Origin: Phoronis australis
Lineage: Eukaryota; Phoronida; Phoronidae
Assembly: GCA_002633005.1 (NCBI GenBank)
Contig: NMRA01000226.1
Span: 351,142-415,141, forward strand
DNA length: 64,000 nt
Reading direction: 5' to 3'
The notes beneath the pieces were generated by a model. The model was given only the letters and a program-made list of their open reading frames with translations, was not told the DNA's origin and did not search any database. Positions 49,301 through 60,482 of the stretch are shown here, piece by piece; positions within the stretch are counted from its first letter, which is position 1; each line of letters begins with the position of its first letter. The position numbers and the translations under genes were made by a program.

Positions 49301-52300
49301 GTTATACGATCAGATTATGTCATTGATCACAGGGAGGAACTTATTATAAAGATAAAATGATAAAAAACACTACATCTGTGGGTAAAGAACGGAACAAATA
49401 CGCAAAAGGCTTAGGAAACTTAGTTGAGTTCCTACAGTGTATTTGGGACTGTTTCATGCAATCGGGCACAGGCTTCTTTAAGACCTGCTCTCATCGACTA
49501 AAAATACGCCCGTCCGCGTGGATATCAGCCAAGGTCGCGTGTTGTTGTTTTTTTTTGAAAAGCAATGATTTGCCAAGCGATGGGTAAAATAAAAAACAAA
49601 TCCCGCATCGTTTTTTTTGCTCATTTCAGGTGGATTTTCTTGAGTAACTAAAAAAATACCGCACCACCGACTTGATGATCAAAAACAGCCCAAGCAAGTC
49701 TAGAGCCTACTACGCTTTTTGACCACATAATACGATTTTGTGCGGCCAACTCAGCTTAGGCAAGACATTGGGGGCGGATATCGTTGCCGCCTAAGCCTAC
49801 CCTTTTTAACCACCCCGATATCCAAACGGTTACCAAGATACACCGCTTCGAACTTGCCAGTTTCCAACTTTTGACATTTTCCTTCCTACTTGAATACAAA
49901 CTGAAAATAAGTGTCTGTAATATTGTGCTCGTGTATGTTATGGTTTGCGTCGTTGAGTGTTTGTTCCTATTTTGCACTTGACAAACCCAACATTAGAGGT
50001 GTAAGCTCGAGTCTGAAGTCTCTGAAATCTGGAGTTTCTACTAAGTTTGTAGATGGAAACTTGGGCTCATCAAGTCCAAATTTGGAGTAGACACTCATTA
50101 GAATATACTAGCGCACATAATTCAATTATCCAGCGTCCGTACTAATGTAGAACGAGAAATGGCAACATTATTTTCACAATCGATTTCGCGTAAAAAAATT
50201 GCCACTGCGCTTAAGTTTCTACACGTCTACAAGTTTTCAATGATGTCACCGGATGTTTACGAGCCGACAACCGTCCCACAGTACATTTGAAAATGACAGC
50301 AGCGATATGCAATTTTATTCTGCGGCGAATGCTTACTCCCCTGCTAAATCAGCTTTATCGCAAGTCAAAACAGTTTTATAGTATAGGTAATATGACTGTG
50401 TGAACAAACAGCAAGGGGGTGCTAGTGAATAGCAGTAAAATAAACAAATATATATAAAATGGAAATAAAGAAAAAGATGTGTGTGCAAAGATAGTGGAAA
50501 CAATAATGAACAATACTCGTAATTTGAGTAATAAAAACGTGCATAAAGCGAAAAGAAACCAACAAAAATATATTAGATGAGTTTAAAACTGAGGAATGCC
50601 TGAAGACAAACTAAGACGTACATGTATTGGATAAAAAGACTACTCGAAATACGTAGTTCCAAGTGCATCAAGCCATAGGCGGATTTATGGGGGAAGGCAG
50701 GGGGCCGGTTCCTCGGTAACTACGGGATAAACTGCTTGCAACATATTCCGCGCCTCACTGAATAAGAATACACACAATAGAGATCATGGGTAAGATGCCC
50801 ACTACTAAGTCTGATTGGATTTCCGTGTGTGACCATGGTCCCGATGGCTCAGTGACTAGAACGTCTGCACGGTTAGCAGAAGGTCCTGGGCTCGAGCCAC
50901 GGTCGGGGGCAGAAATCTTTTCGGACTTATATTCATTAGGTCACGTGATGGGCGGAATGAACGGGATAAACTGCTTGCTACAATATCAAATATTGTTGTC
51001 ATTTAACTATTTTCAGGATATGTTACAAGTTCAATGCACAGTTACCAATGTTTTTATCTTTGTTAACTCTTTCAAGAAATAAATCATTTTATACAACAAT
51101 ATTAGCCTCGAATGGCAGACACAACCGTGTAATAACCCATAAAGTTTTCTCACTAGTGAGATAACGATTTGGCGGGAAACCGAGGACGGAGTCGAACCCG
51201 GGACCTTGGAATTGCTGGTCGCCGACTTTAGCACTACACCATGCAGCGACTGACGTCATCAAGTGTGAAAATAGAATACTTAAATGAGCACGCACAATAA
51301 TCGCACGTTCAACAATCCGCATTGTACTGTACTTATACGCTACGAAAAATAAGACACATAATTTCCATAAAAATGATATCTTAATTCAGTGAAATTTTTC
51401 TCTCATGTCCTCTTACTTGTAAATCACCGATCTCCAGTTTGAATGCGGGTATCGTGTCGTCAGGATCTTTGACTTGAGAATTATATTCAGTTACCAGTGG
51501 TAACCTACTTTAGCAGACGATAATTTCCCGGTCGAAGCTTAGCGTGAAAAAAACGTGTTTTAAGCTGTAATAGTTGGTAAACCTTAATTTATAAATTAAA
51601 TTTATTTCTATTATATTTAAGTTTTCAATTGGTTTTGAGTAAAACCATTATTTGACAAAAATATCCCGGCTTTTCTTAAAAGGTCACGACCTCCGACCCT
51701 GGGCCTCTGACATACATGTAGAAAGTAGTTACAAAGCCGTAGAGAGTCAGAAAAGGTAAATCGATTCATTGCAATGTTTCTCGTTTAGTATGTGGCATAA
51801 ATAGATTATTACATATTCTCAGTCGTTATCCCCCTTATCTAGAGCCCTCGTGGATTTTGTAGAATTATCACCCTCGGGGCTGACGCCCTTCGGGCGATAA
51901 TTCTCCAAAATCCGCGAGGGCTCTAGATAACGAGGGATAACGACTTCGCCATGTAATAATCTATATTTATTTAAAACTGTTTCTTTTACTAAAGAAAACT
52001 TGCAATCTAATGCGCAAGTATATACATATATGATGTGATCCGCCACGTGAACAGTATTTAAAAATCTGCCGAAAGGATGAAAGAAACTTGGGTCTCGGTC
52101 GATACGCGGAGTAAAGTCTCGTGGGATATTACTTCATCTACGCCACTCTCGGTATGTTTTGTGTATTTACCTCATGTAATTATTTCCGACTGGGTCCTCT
52201 TGAAAATCAGTGTATTCACTAAAGTGGTCACTCAGTCTATTAAAGAAGTTTAAATGAATAAATTTGAAGTTTTGAACGATCATTACAAAAACCTCCCGTT

Positions 52301-55300
52301 AGGTGTCATCGAAGCTAGTCCAGATATTGTTAAGCGTTCACGTGTTATTTTGTCTATATCACGACTCACTGGCCACTTATCTACCACGGTTCGAAAAGTT
52401 ACCACAACATATCATCAACGGGTACCAGATAATTGAAAGTTTGGCTGATTTTATATTTCCTCGGGTAAGGGTGATCCTAACTAAACTGAGGCCAAATAGT
52501 TACAAAAATCAACAGTTTTAGTCCACGCTCAGTTGTCGTGAAGCCATCACTAATGGGGCAGTTGTTATACTCCACACAATTGGATTTTAAATCAGATTCC
52601 CTGATAAAAAGGCCTCTTGTAGCGGGAAATGTACAAAATCTTTTGACGAAGTATAGGGTGCCGCGAAATGGGCCGCTGTTTCTAATGTTTTAGTCGTTAC
52701 ATTGCAAATGATTCCAAAGAAAGGAACCAAAAAACCCTTTCACATAGCTGTTTTTACTCACGTCACAGATAATTTGCTAGTGTAGTTTTTTATTTGACAG
52801 CCTTTTTCAAGAAAAATGTACGTGAAACATTCAGACGTGCCCCCAGGAAGACCTACATGTGCAGTTGGATTCGTACCGACTCTGTCGGATCGCCGCTTCC
52901 CCAAATATTTATATCTAGTCGCACTGAACCACTGTACCAACTACCGAAATATTACGTGTAACATACATTAGCTGAACTAGAACAGAGGTTAGCATCCATG
53001 TCACAATGAAGACTCTGGAAATAAAGAGGAATGTATAAGCAGCTGATTTCACTAGAAACCAATAGTGCTCACAGATGCATACGCGTTTTGATGTTCCGAA
53101 AGTTCGGAGGAGAATCACGACCTCAGTCAGTATGTGCACACTTGTCATTCAAGATGGTGTCTACGGTCGCCATTTTCTAGTTTTCAATACACGAGTCCTT
53201 GTTTTGAGCTGGGCATGTGTTACGCGTGCGCAGTAGTGTAGTACAGGGTAAAGCTCTGCGGCTCTTTTCGCCATGTGTCGCTCCTCAGAAAGCTTTCATT
53301 TTTCAACCAAAGCTTTGGGTAGAAGTAGCTCGAACAAAACATCCGGTGAACAGGTTAAGACTGGTCGCACCAAAAAAGAACGTATTCACTCTGATAACTT
53401 GGTTAGTAAATAAGGAAAAACTAATCTTTACAACGAGATTAGACAAAAAATCTCCGGACCAACGTGATAAAACCGCCAAGGGGCTTACAAGTACACCTAA
53501 GATGACGTAATGCCGGATGAAAGCACTTGAGCTCAGATCCGTCATAGTTATTTTGAATTTAATGAGTTATGAGTCAGTAGCGATTAATGTAGGTTATTTG
53601 TTGTTACTGTTATCATAAGGGTCGAGTTTTGATCCGTGACTTTTGTTTGACAAATGATGACGTTTTCTAATCTTGTTTGCACATGCTGTGAACAGCCCAT
53701 GCGCCACTCACTTGAAACTTTTCTTCAAAAAAGACCACATGTGCTCAAATGTTTCGCGCGGACACTGTGATTTTGTGTTGGTGCGCATCTCGTATTGGAG
53801 GTCTTGTGAGTTTGTATCACGTCTCTGTGTTCTTCAATGCATTAGTTAAGCGTGCGTTATTGATGTTACGGTCGAAAATCGTAGTCTCGGCGTGATAACT
53901 GTTGGATGGGATACATACGCTTCTGCGATTTTATTTCAAATCGCCAATTCTCGTCGCCGTGTGCGAGACATTCGTTAAAGGCACGGCCGGTGGCTTCATC
54001 AGTTAAATACACCTTAAAATACTTTGCAGTTTATCGAGTGAGATTTAACACCGGCAGCGGCCGAGCGTGCGACTGCGACCGCAGGAGTTAACATAGGCGG
54101 ATTTAGGGGGGGGGGCAATTCCCCCCCCAAAAAAAAATCAAACGGCAACAACGTGAAGCGTGAGGAAATATTGAGGTCAGTAAGTAGGAGCGGTAGCGCA
54201 TGAGGGGGGGGGCTGAGACCCCAGATCGCGGGGGAATCGTGTTCCCGTTTTTTTGTTTTTCTTAATTTTTTTATGTCCACCGATAGATTTTGCGAACAGT
54301 AAGTGCACGTCCTCGGCCCCCGCAACTTTCGGGCCGCCTGTGCCTACAATCGCGATTTGCCTAATTCCCCGAGGCAACGTGTTGCCCCCCCCTTATGTTA
54401 TCCTAGATCCGCCACTGAGTTACATGTTTTATTCTGCACTTAGGCTGATCTCACAAAATCCCTTTTCTTGGCCGATAATATCACTTTAATGTGAAATTAA
54501 AAAATATATATATCCACGTCTACACCGGACAATTCAACCTTCACTTACAGGCCACTGCCTTTCTAGTTCCTTAGTTCCTGATAAAGACGCACAATTAGAG
54601 GCGCAGATGCCTAAATCATGGGCGGCGCAGCACTGAAATAAGTGAGCGGCTATAGCCCTCCCAGCTCCCCTCTGGAGTGCCGCCAATGAACCATGGGCGA
54701 CGCAGCACTGAAAGTGAGCGGCTATAGCCCTCCCAGCTCCCCTCTGGAGTGCCGACAATGAACCATGGGCGACTCAGCACTGAAATAAGTGAGTGGCTAT
54801 AGCCCTCCCAGACAAAATTGAGGCAGGCAATTTCTGTTTACTACCAGATTCGTGAGCCCATGATGCATACGAGTGACAAAATACGGCAGTGCTATATTGA
54901 TAGAGACTTGCAATGTATATCTGCATATTCGACATGCATAAGTATAAACATACCTGGAAATGGAATACGGGCAGGCCCAGAAGAATTGAGGCGATCCACA
55001 CTCCAACAAGGATCTTCTTGGACGTGCCAGGTGTGCATAGCTGGCGCGACCGCAATGGTAGCACAATCACTATGAACCTGGAAAGACAACCGCAATTGGT
55101 AAGCGTACCATCAGTAAAATCCTGCAAATTGCATTCCTGACTCGAAAACAACTTCTTCTCTTTGTCTTTTTAAAATTTAGTCTTGGACTGCACCTCATCA
55201 ATTTCATTACCGAAAAGAAGCCTGTGTCTTTTAAGAGGCAATCTCGTTATTGCGATTTTTGAAACGATCGGATTCGATAATAGCTTGCCGGAAGTGAAAT

Positions 55301-56749
55301 ATGATGTGTTTCGTAAGAAACAAAAATGTGCTTGCGTGAAAGATATAGTTATGCGAAAAAGCGACTTGAATTAGAAGGAAGAGAGTTGTGCCCTGCGGTG
55401 GGCGAGAAAGTCATTTTAGTGCCTAGAAACGGCAATCTATTGCTCAAAATATGGTGACTGGTGATGCACACTCGACGTGCTGCGAAATTCTTCCTAGAGC
55501 GCTCGTTGGTGCCATTTTGAAAACTAGAATTGCCAAATGCAGACCTCGTTATTTGTAAAATTCAATTCGTTGTCTGAAGGAGCGAACGCCTTGGCAAAAG
55601 TACAATTTTCAAGTCAATCCTTGGGCGATCGATGACTACTTCGGAAGACCCCTGTATCATTTTCGTACGCGTATTTGTCACAGGTGGTGATTCCTGGCGT
55701 TTTGCTTGGAAAATTTTTAAGGGTTGTCCTTTTAACCCCAAACTAAAGAAAATATACGATAACAAATATAGCTGTCATTCATAAACAATTGGGCCACAGC
55801 AGCACAAGTAGACCGACCGTCTAGCTCTAGCTAGTCTATAGTCACTCACAAACATAGACAAGTCGATCATTAATTCTTTCTTCCTAAGTCTATCGCTCGC
55901 GTTCACCACTACTCCATCAGCGAACGAGCACTTTTGTACACGAACCAGTTTCAAACGTTAAGTCAAAAACACGTCGATGTCAAAGGCAGCCCACGTGTCC
56001 GCAATTTAGATTCGATATTTTGGCAACAAATGGTTGGTGGTTGGTATTTGGTTTGACAAATCAACGCCTGTCAGCTCTCTGACTTACATTAGTAACTTTC
56101 GCGTACTTTAAAAATAGTTTTGAAAGTTATGTACTGAGACACAGCTGGCCAATACAAGGCTTCTGAGTCTAGTTGATAAATATCAGTTGGAAAATTGGGA
56201 TCAGTATGGAACTATAAAAACATAAGTTGCCAAAAGGTTGGAATTAAAAGATCTATTACACAACGATTCCGACGGTTGAAAACAGGAGCACGTGCGTTTA
56301 TTCACTGTCATTAAAAAGCTTACAGTAATGTTGCAAATATCAGTGGTTCTCGATTACCTTTCAACGCTTAACGCCACAAGGTTCAGCACAGATGCAATTC
56401 CGCACATCACTTTAATAAAAGCTGCGAACAAACAGAGTCCCTTTCCCCCAGCCCAGTACCCGGTGAACCGATGACCGATCTCGTAAGGCACGCACACGAG
56501 CAGAAACATCATGTCCGCTATGGCCAAGCTGACGAGGAACGCTGACGTGACGCTACGCGACTTTCGGTCACCCAGCATGGCGCACACAACCAAACTGTTG
56601 CCAACGACGCCAGTCAAAAATGTAATCGAATAAATGGTCACAGTAGGAGCGAAGGTTGGATTGTCCGTGTGGTCGTAGACGGCCTCGTACTCGTATTCGT
56701 AGTAGGAATCGTTCATCTTGGTAATGTTATCTGCGATTTGTTCAGACAT
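42884..56749 (-). CDS. six-exon rhodopsin-family peptide-type GPCR (whole gene)
   Basis: Joining 56749-56358, 55077-54954, 47742-47528, 46726-46564, 44844-44707 and 43126-42884 gives 424 residues. Every intron is GT-AG and phases match (2, 0, 2, 0, 0). The extracellular N-terminus has two glycosylation sites (N8, N13) and a Tyr/Glu-rich stretch (16-25) that could be sulfated. Class A landmarks are GN51 (TM1), LAIAD79 (TM2), C106 with C192 (disulphide), ER131F in place of DRY, P214 (TM5), CWGP313-316 (TM6) and NPIIY358-362 (TM7). The third cytoplasmic loop (about 233-298) is long and Ser-rich. A dicysteine (CC) in the tail may be palmitoylated. It resembles neuropeptide receptors of the CCK, QRFP, galanin and orexin group. 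The exact ligand family cannot be called by eye. Confidence 0.88.
43127..44706 (-). other. GPCR intron 5
   Basis: 1,580 bp, GTAAGC...TTTTACAG. It contains the paired hairpin element at 44435-44578. Otherwise I see nothing. Confidence 0.8.
44435..44578 (-). repeat. hairpin element family C, two units (GPCR intron 5)
   Basis: Two units lie in minus orientation, from CATGGGCGGCGC to GCACCGCCCATG. The unit core GCACTGAAAAAAGTGG appears twice on the minus strand. The array lies about 130 bp downstream of the exon 5 donor. Confidence 0.75.
44707..44844 (-). CDS. GPCR exon 5: TM6 and third outer loop
   Basis: 46 codons in phase 0 (residues 299-344). They begin VIKMLIAIVLVFLICWGP, which carries the TM6 toggle Trp and Pro, and end ILIHAK. 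The acceptor is CCTTCAG-like and the donor AAG/GTAAGC. Confidence 0.88.
44845..46563 (-). other. GPCR intron 4
   Basis: 1,719 bp, GTACGT...CTTCAG. No repeat or gene recognised inside; the frame at 45752-46081 on the plus strand has no domain. Confidence 0.7.
46564..46726 (-). CDS. GPCR exon 4: third cytoplasmic loop
   Basis: The first base completes R244 and 54 codons follow (KSNQMNGSKN to MKEARKQ). The segment is hydrophilic and rich in Ser, Asp and Asn, as expected of a long third cytoplasmic loop. The frame continues into EARKQ/VIKML across intron 4, matching the usual basic run into TM6. Confidence 0.85.
46727..47527 (-). other. GPCR intron 3
   Basis: 801 bp, GTAAGC...CCTTCAG. It contains the paired hairpin element at 47362-47503, ending 24 bp from exon 3. 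Confidence 0.8.
47362..47503 (+). repeat. hairpin element family C, two units (GPCR intron 3)
   Basis: CATGGGCGGCGCAGCACTG opens the first unit and GCGCCGCACATG closes the second. Both contain GCACTGAAAAAAAT. Its end is 24 bp from the exon 3 donor, so the transcript could fold a hairpin beside the splice site. Confidence 0.75.
47528..47742 (-). CDS. GPCR exon 3: second outer loop and TM5
   Basis: It encodes residues 173-243 plus the start of R244. The second outer loop has a glycosylation site (N183-G-T) and C192, expected to pair with C106. TM5 follows (VIFIIPSVVMTGCYAMVI) with P214 and Y222. The acceptor is CATTTCAG and the donor AG/GTAAGC. Confidence 0.88.
47908..47990 (+). repeat. TTAA-type element end
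   Basis: TTTTAAAGAGGCATGGAACG, followed by GCGAAAGTTCGTCAAAATAT, matches the sequence at 63913-64000. The TTAA at the border suggests another TTAA-inserting family, but the opposite end was not found. Confidence 0.5.
50838..50909 (+). repeat. tRNA-like SINE head (Thr-like)
   Basis: A 72-nt cloverleaf-like segment. A 7-bp acceptor-type helix (TCCCGAT/GTCGGGG) encloses GGCTCAGTGACTAG (A box), an anticodon arm TCTGC-ACGGTTA-GCAGA and CTGGGCTCGAGCC (B box). Position 33 is C and the T loop deviates, so it is a pseudogene or SINE head. The phrase GGGATAAACTGCTTGC occurs on both sides (50726 and 50963). Confidence 0.55.
51181..51252 (-). repeat. tRNA-like SINE head
   Basis: On the minus strand TGCATGGTGTAGTGC (A box) is followed by CCGGGTTCGACTCC, an almost canonical B box. 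The rest is degenerate. It is adjacent to the CGAATGGCAGACAC tail also seen at 22890. Confidence 0.55.
51797..51970. repeat. 174-bp near-perfect palindrome (fold-back element)
   Basis: ATAAATAGATTATTACAT at the left pairs with ATGTAATAATCTATATTTAT at the right. The inner arms GAGCCCTCGTGGATTTT and AAAATCCGCGAGGGCTC pair almost perfectly. A small loop region carries its own hairpin, GCCCTTCGGGC. It looks like a fold-back or very short inverted-repeat element and contains no gene. Confidence 0.85.
52861..52945 (-). repeat. tRNA-like SINE head, degenerate
   Basis: On the minus strand AGTTGGTACAGTGGTTCAGTG resembles an A-box region when read from TTGGTACAGTGG. GGTACGAATCCAAC resembles a B box. 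It is the third tRNA-like unit within 2.1 kb. Confidence 0.4.
54092..54417 (+). mobile_element. hAT-like element in GPCR intron 2
   Basis: The ends CATAGGCGGATTTAGG and CCTAGATCCGCCACTG are inverted repeats related to the 240-bp family. The right flank reads AGTTAC and the left AGTTAA, suggesting a 5-6 bp target duplication. Runs of G and C lie just inside. A lone similar end is at 50685 (ATAGGCGGATTTATGGGG). Confidence 0.65.
54617..54811 (+). repeat. hairpin element family C, three units (GPCR intron 2)
   Basis: Three successive units open CATGGGCGGCGCAGCACTG, CATGGGCGACGCAGCACTG and CATGGGCGACTCAGCACTG. The core is GGCTATAGCC. The third unit is truncated. The array ends about 140 bp from the exon 2 donor. 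Confidence 0.75.
54954..55077 (-). CDS. GPCR exon 2: second cytoplasmic loop and TM4
   Basis: The first base completes R131. Then 41 codons (FIVIVLPLRSRQ to PVFHFQ) cover the second cytoplasmic loop and TM4 (VWIASILLGLPVF). The acceptor is CTTTCCAG and the donor CAG/GTATGT. The intron splitting the DRY-equivalent Arg is a position shared by many class A receptors. Confidence 0.88.
55078..56357 (-). other. GPCR intron 1
   Basis: 1,280 bp, GTAATC...CTTTCCAG. No repeat or gene recognised. Confidence 0.75.
56358..56749 (-). CDS. GPCR exon 1: N-terminus to TM3
   Basis: 392 nt from the ATG to a phase-2 donor (GAAAG/GTAATC). It encodes the N-terminus, TM1 (TVTIYSITFLTGVVGNSL), TM2 (FLVSLAIADMMFLLVCVP), the outer-loop W99 and C106, and TM3 up to E130. 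This ATG starts a complete N-terminus with glycosylation sites; a later Met at residue 12 is the only near alternative. Confidence 0.85.
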
Positions 56750-59700
56750 TTTGGAACTTGGCTTCAGGTCAGGACCTCCAGTCAGTTTGGGATCCTGAAG
56801 TTTACAACGTCATTCCTGGAATGTGGTTCGTTTACTAGTGTAACGTCTGCAATGAACAAGTTGTAATTAACTAAGAACAAACCACAGATAATGACACAGA
56901 ATTAGTGACCAACACATCCAATGACAATGTAATTACAGTGCAGAATGAAATCCGTTTCACCGAGGGCCTAATAAGCAGTTATTCCGTCTAAAAACCACAA
57001 ACTAGTGTTTGGAACAATTCAACTATTTGTATACACAACATTCGAAGAAAGTAATATTCTTGCAACCCGATGCATGCACTGTTCGGAACAGCCACGTTGG
57101 ACTGCAAAAAGAGCCTACGTCACTTCACATCAGCTGGCCGCCGTTGTTACCTCAGCTATAATGAAGACAAGAAAGTGAATGACAAGTATTTGAACCGATA
57201 TCGGCCACACGGGTCACATGGCCGGTTGCAATAAATTAACGTCAACGTAAAACCAGCCATTTGAGGCGGTCGGTTAAATGATACAGTATAGCTTTTGTTC
57301 GAAGCTATTAGCGGTTTTAAAGAAGAAATATGCGAAACTGATGAATAAACTGATACTTATCAAATTAATATGAGAGTAATTTAAGGAACAGTGCATTCTG
57401 TCAATGAAAGAACGGAAAAGTTTTCAAATTGAAATCTACTGTTCCAGCTACATGTGTTACTGAACCAGTTTAGTTCAAGTAAAGTAATCGACAACAAAGA
57501 AGCGTGAATGAAATGCGTTGAGTTAAAAAGTAGAACAGGATTATACAAATTGAATTTTATCTCAGACAGCACTTCAACAGCTGTTCTTTTTTCATAATAA
57601 CATTCTTGGATTTCTGTACGTGGATTTGCTTTCCTTTTGGTTTCAGTGTTGTGGGCAAGGCGCAAAACTCTGAGAATGAGGCAAATGACCATCGACCTGC
57701 CTGTTGAACCACGCTTAGCTGGCAAACTCTCTTTGGCTGGCACAATACTCCGGCCATAGCTACCCCTTCTCACCAAAAATGCATATGTGAACAGCTATAG
57801 ATCCCAGGTGGGCTACTTTGGAAATCGAGTTTTGTATTTGTATTTGTATTTGACCGAGATTATTCGAGACATGTTGATTTTAAGACTCAAGCAGAAAGTC
57901 AATCTTTTAATTATTCAAACAATGAAAACATTATGAGCTTTTGAAAACTAATCATAGGTTTGCGCTCAAAATTGATCAAAAGTTAGCGTGAAATCAAGCT
58001 ATCTCGACTGGAAGACGAGAGGAGAATGCAAACGGCCCAGCTGTTTAGCAAGACTCGGGGTCGAGCCATATGTGTACGACAGGTAGCTTGCCACGCTGTC
58101 AATGTTACGTTTGAACCTAGCCACAAAACTGTTAACACGCACAAAAACCTATACCAAAGTACTTCAGCGAACTCCAACCCCACACAGACGTTCTTGCCAC
58201 TGACAATTTTTAGTATTAGTAACTGAAAACAGGACAAGTACATGTAGAAACTGGATTACGACATTATCTGTTGTAAAAATGCCTGAGTGTGGTCTCCATT
58301 CATTCAGGTTCCGTAGTAAGTTTTTTTGCGGTGTCTGTGCTAATGGTGTGGGCCCGTGGTAAAAGTTTGATTCCATCCCCTGAGTTTCATAGACTTAAAA
58401 TAACCTGTGACTGCGAAGTATCACTCTCCAGCGCTTGAGTCGTTGTTCAAAATTCCTCGAGATTTATTGTGCCTTATCAACGCTCACACAGTAAACAGGA
58501 AGGGCACCAATGTCCTGAATGAAAAATGGTGGTGAAAGAATTTTTTAAAAATAAACAGTGCGACCTCTTAACAGCGCCGGTCGTTAATCTCGCTATTGTT
58601 TCGAGTCTCCTAAATAAACTCGGTTATCACCCGCGATTCGGATAGGACTGTGAAATGTTCTTATTCCTTCTAAAACGTGTTATTTGGTCGTTCGCATGAT
58701 AACAAGAGACAAACTGCTTTCTTAACCCTGCCATGTGTCAACAGTCACTGTTCACTCACTACTGGTTTTGACGAGTCTTCTTGTTGGCACATGCGCACAA
58801 GAGCTTGCATGAATGGTGGGCGAATAACGTTAGCAAAACGATATTATTTCCTAGTTTCAAGAGACGAATTTTATCGAATGATAACCACAGTTCAAAGATT
58901 TCGCATATTTCCACTACAGAAACAGATATTCACTCCAGGAGTCGGGTAATCTGCTGGGTCCCGATTCATTACAAGACGCACAGTGCGCCCTGTCGGTAGC
59001 TGCGTGCCGCCTACTCAAAGGTGTTTTATGGCAATGAGGTACTTACAATTAAAGACCTTGGTGCGTTTCCACACTTAACAGTGTTCATCAGCCAGATGTA
59101 ATTGATATGTGGCAGCAAAAAATAAGATTCATGAATATAGACGGTCTTAGCTTACACAGTACAACTGGCCGTTAAAGCTCTGATAAAACGGAGCTGATGT
59201 CGTTCTGAGGCAACTTGTTCTTTAAAGAACCTTTGAAAAACATTGAGTACGTGGTTAGGTGTTGAAAAAAGTCGCCTCAAGTATTTGTTTCAATGTCTAT
59301 AAAAACACAAAAACAACTCTCTACTGTGACGCGTTGCTTGATCGTTTGAAAAATATACGGAACACATTTTACTCAACTCAAACGTGCAATTACCTGAAGC
59401 ATCCGTAGGGCGAACTCAAGACGTTCTTCAGTTGACTATCGCCAGTTAACACAAGTTTCTAAATGTCGCCTTTCAAGTTCATCCTTCAATCGATAACAAA
59501 TTTGGAAAACAAAAGCAGAATTCGCGTGTTGTTACACATGGCAAGCGTAATTATCTAGACACGTATTATTAGGGACAGGAAAACACAGGCATCGTGCCCC
59601 AGTCGCAGTTCCTTCACAGACTTTTGTAGGTTAACGAATCATTTTTGTTGTCACGCGAACATTACAGGCATGGCGAAGGACGTTCCGTGAATGAATTGAT

Positions 59701-60225
59701 TTTTCTGCATTCTGTATTGGAATGACAAATGGCAAAATGATCTAAAGAGACTCCTGCAACGTCGCTTGGGGCCTTGCGAAGTCTTTTATAGCAAAACGGT
59801 TTATGAGTGCGTCGCGTTTTCTTCCAGCTTCAATGAGTCTGTTAATTGCCACTGTTTTCTCTCGTTAGCCGACTGTAGTGTTATTGTTTTTAAGCTACTT
59901 TATGACAGAGAATTTTGGAATTCACCGCATAACATACAGTAACATCCAACCTTTATCACATAGCGAGACGAATTAGCAAAATCACCGCTTGCTTTTAAAT
60001 TTCTCAACTCCTTTCAAACTAAATGATATACCCGTTCCTAGAAGGGATTAGCCGAGTCCAATCGCTTCTGACTCGTGATTGGTCAGCAAAATGACTTCAA
60101 GGAACCCGTGCCACTGAACTAGGTCACAGAGTGACCACGCAATGAATATAGTTGTATGTTAACTTTAATACCTTTAAACGTTGATATGCTGTTCTGAAAC
60201 GACAGCACTCTCTGACTGTACTGCT
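56750..60225. other. GPCR upstream flank, no gene recognised
   Basis: It should contain the 5'UTR and promoter of the minus-strand receptor, but no core element is identifiable. A (TATTTG)3 run lies at 57835-57852. The 131-codon frame at 57381-57776 (minus) shows no domain. Confidence 0.4.
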
Positions 60226-60482
60226 CAGGGACCTTTTCCAAAAAACTGACTTAAGTTCATTTTTGACCTAAGTTTAAGATTTGTCTTAACTTCCAAACTT
60301 TTTTGATACTTCCACTTTCGGTAAGGTAGTCAAAATTGCGACAAAATTTATGTCAAACACTTAAGTCAAACTTAAGATCTCTTTCTTGAACTAGTTTTGA
60401 GACAAATTTAACTTTTATTTTAAAATTAACTAAAATTTAAGATTTGTCTTAGCTAAGTTGCTTTTGTTGGAAAGGGCTCCTG
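60226..60482 (+). mobile_element. 257-bp inverted-repeat element
   Basis: The ends CAGGGACCTTTTCC and GGAAAGGGCTCCTG are inverted repeats. Inside, the words TTAAGATTTGTCTTA and ACTTAAG recur in both orientations. A target duplication was not clear. No coding capacity. Confidence 0.65.

Larger units (their letters stand above)
47743..54953 (-). other. GPCR intron 2
   Basis: 7.2 kb, GTATGT...CATTTCAG, the largest intron. It holds a TTAA-type element end (47909), a cluster of tRNA-like SINE heads (50.8-52.9 kb), a long palindrome (51797-51970), a hAT-like element (54092-54417) and a three-unit hairpin array (54617-54811). No nested gene is supported. Confidence 0.75.

Noticed and set aside
50838-50909. 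Functional tRNA-Thr gene
   Set aside because: Position 33 is not T and the T loop and stem are imperfect; a SINE head or pseudogene is more likely.
54014-54377. Overlapping frames rich in Pro and Gly
   Set aside because: They are translations of the G and C runs inside the hAT-like element at 54092-54417.
57381-57776. 131-codon minus-strand frame upstream of the GPCR
   Set aside because: No domain; it does not join in phase to GPCR exon 1 and has no plausible acceptor or donor that would make it an extra exon.
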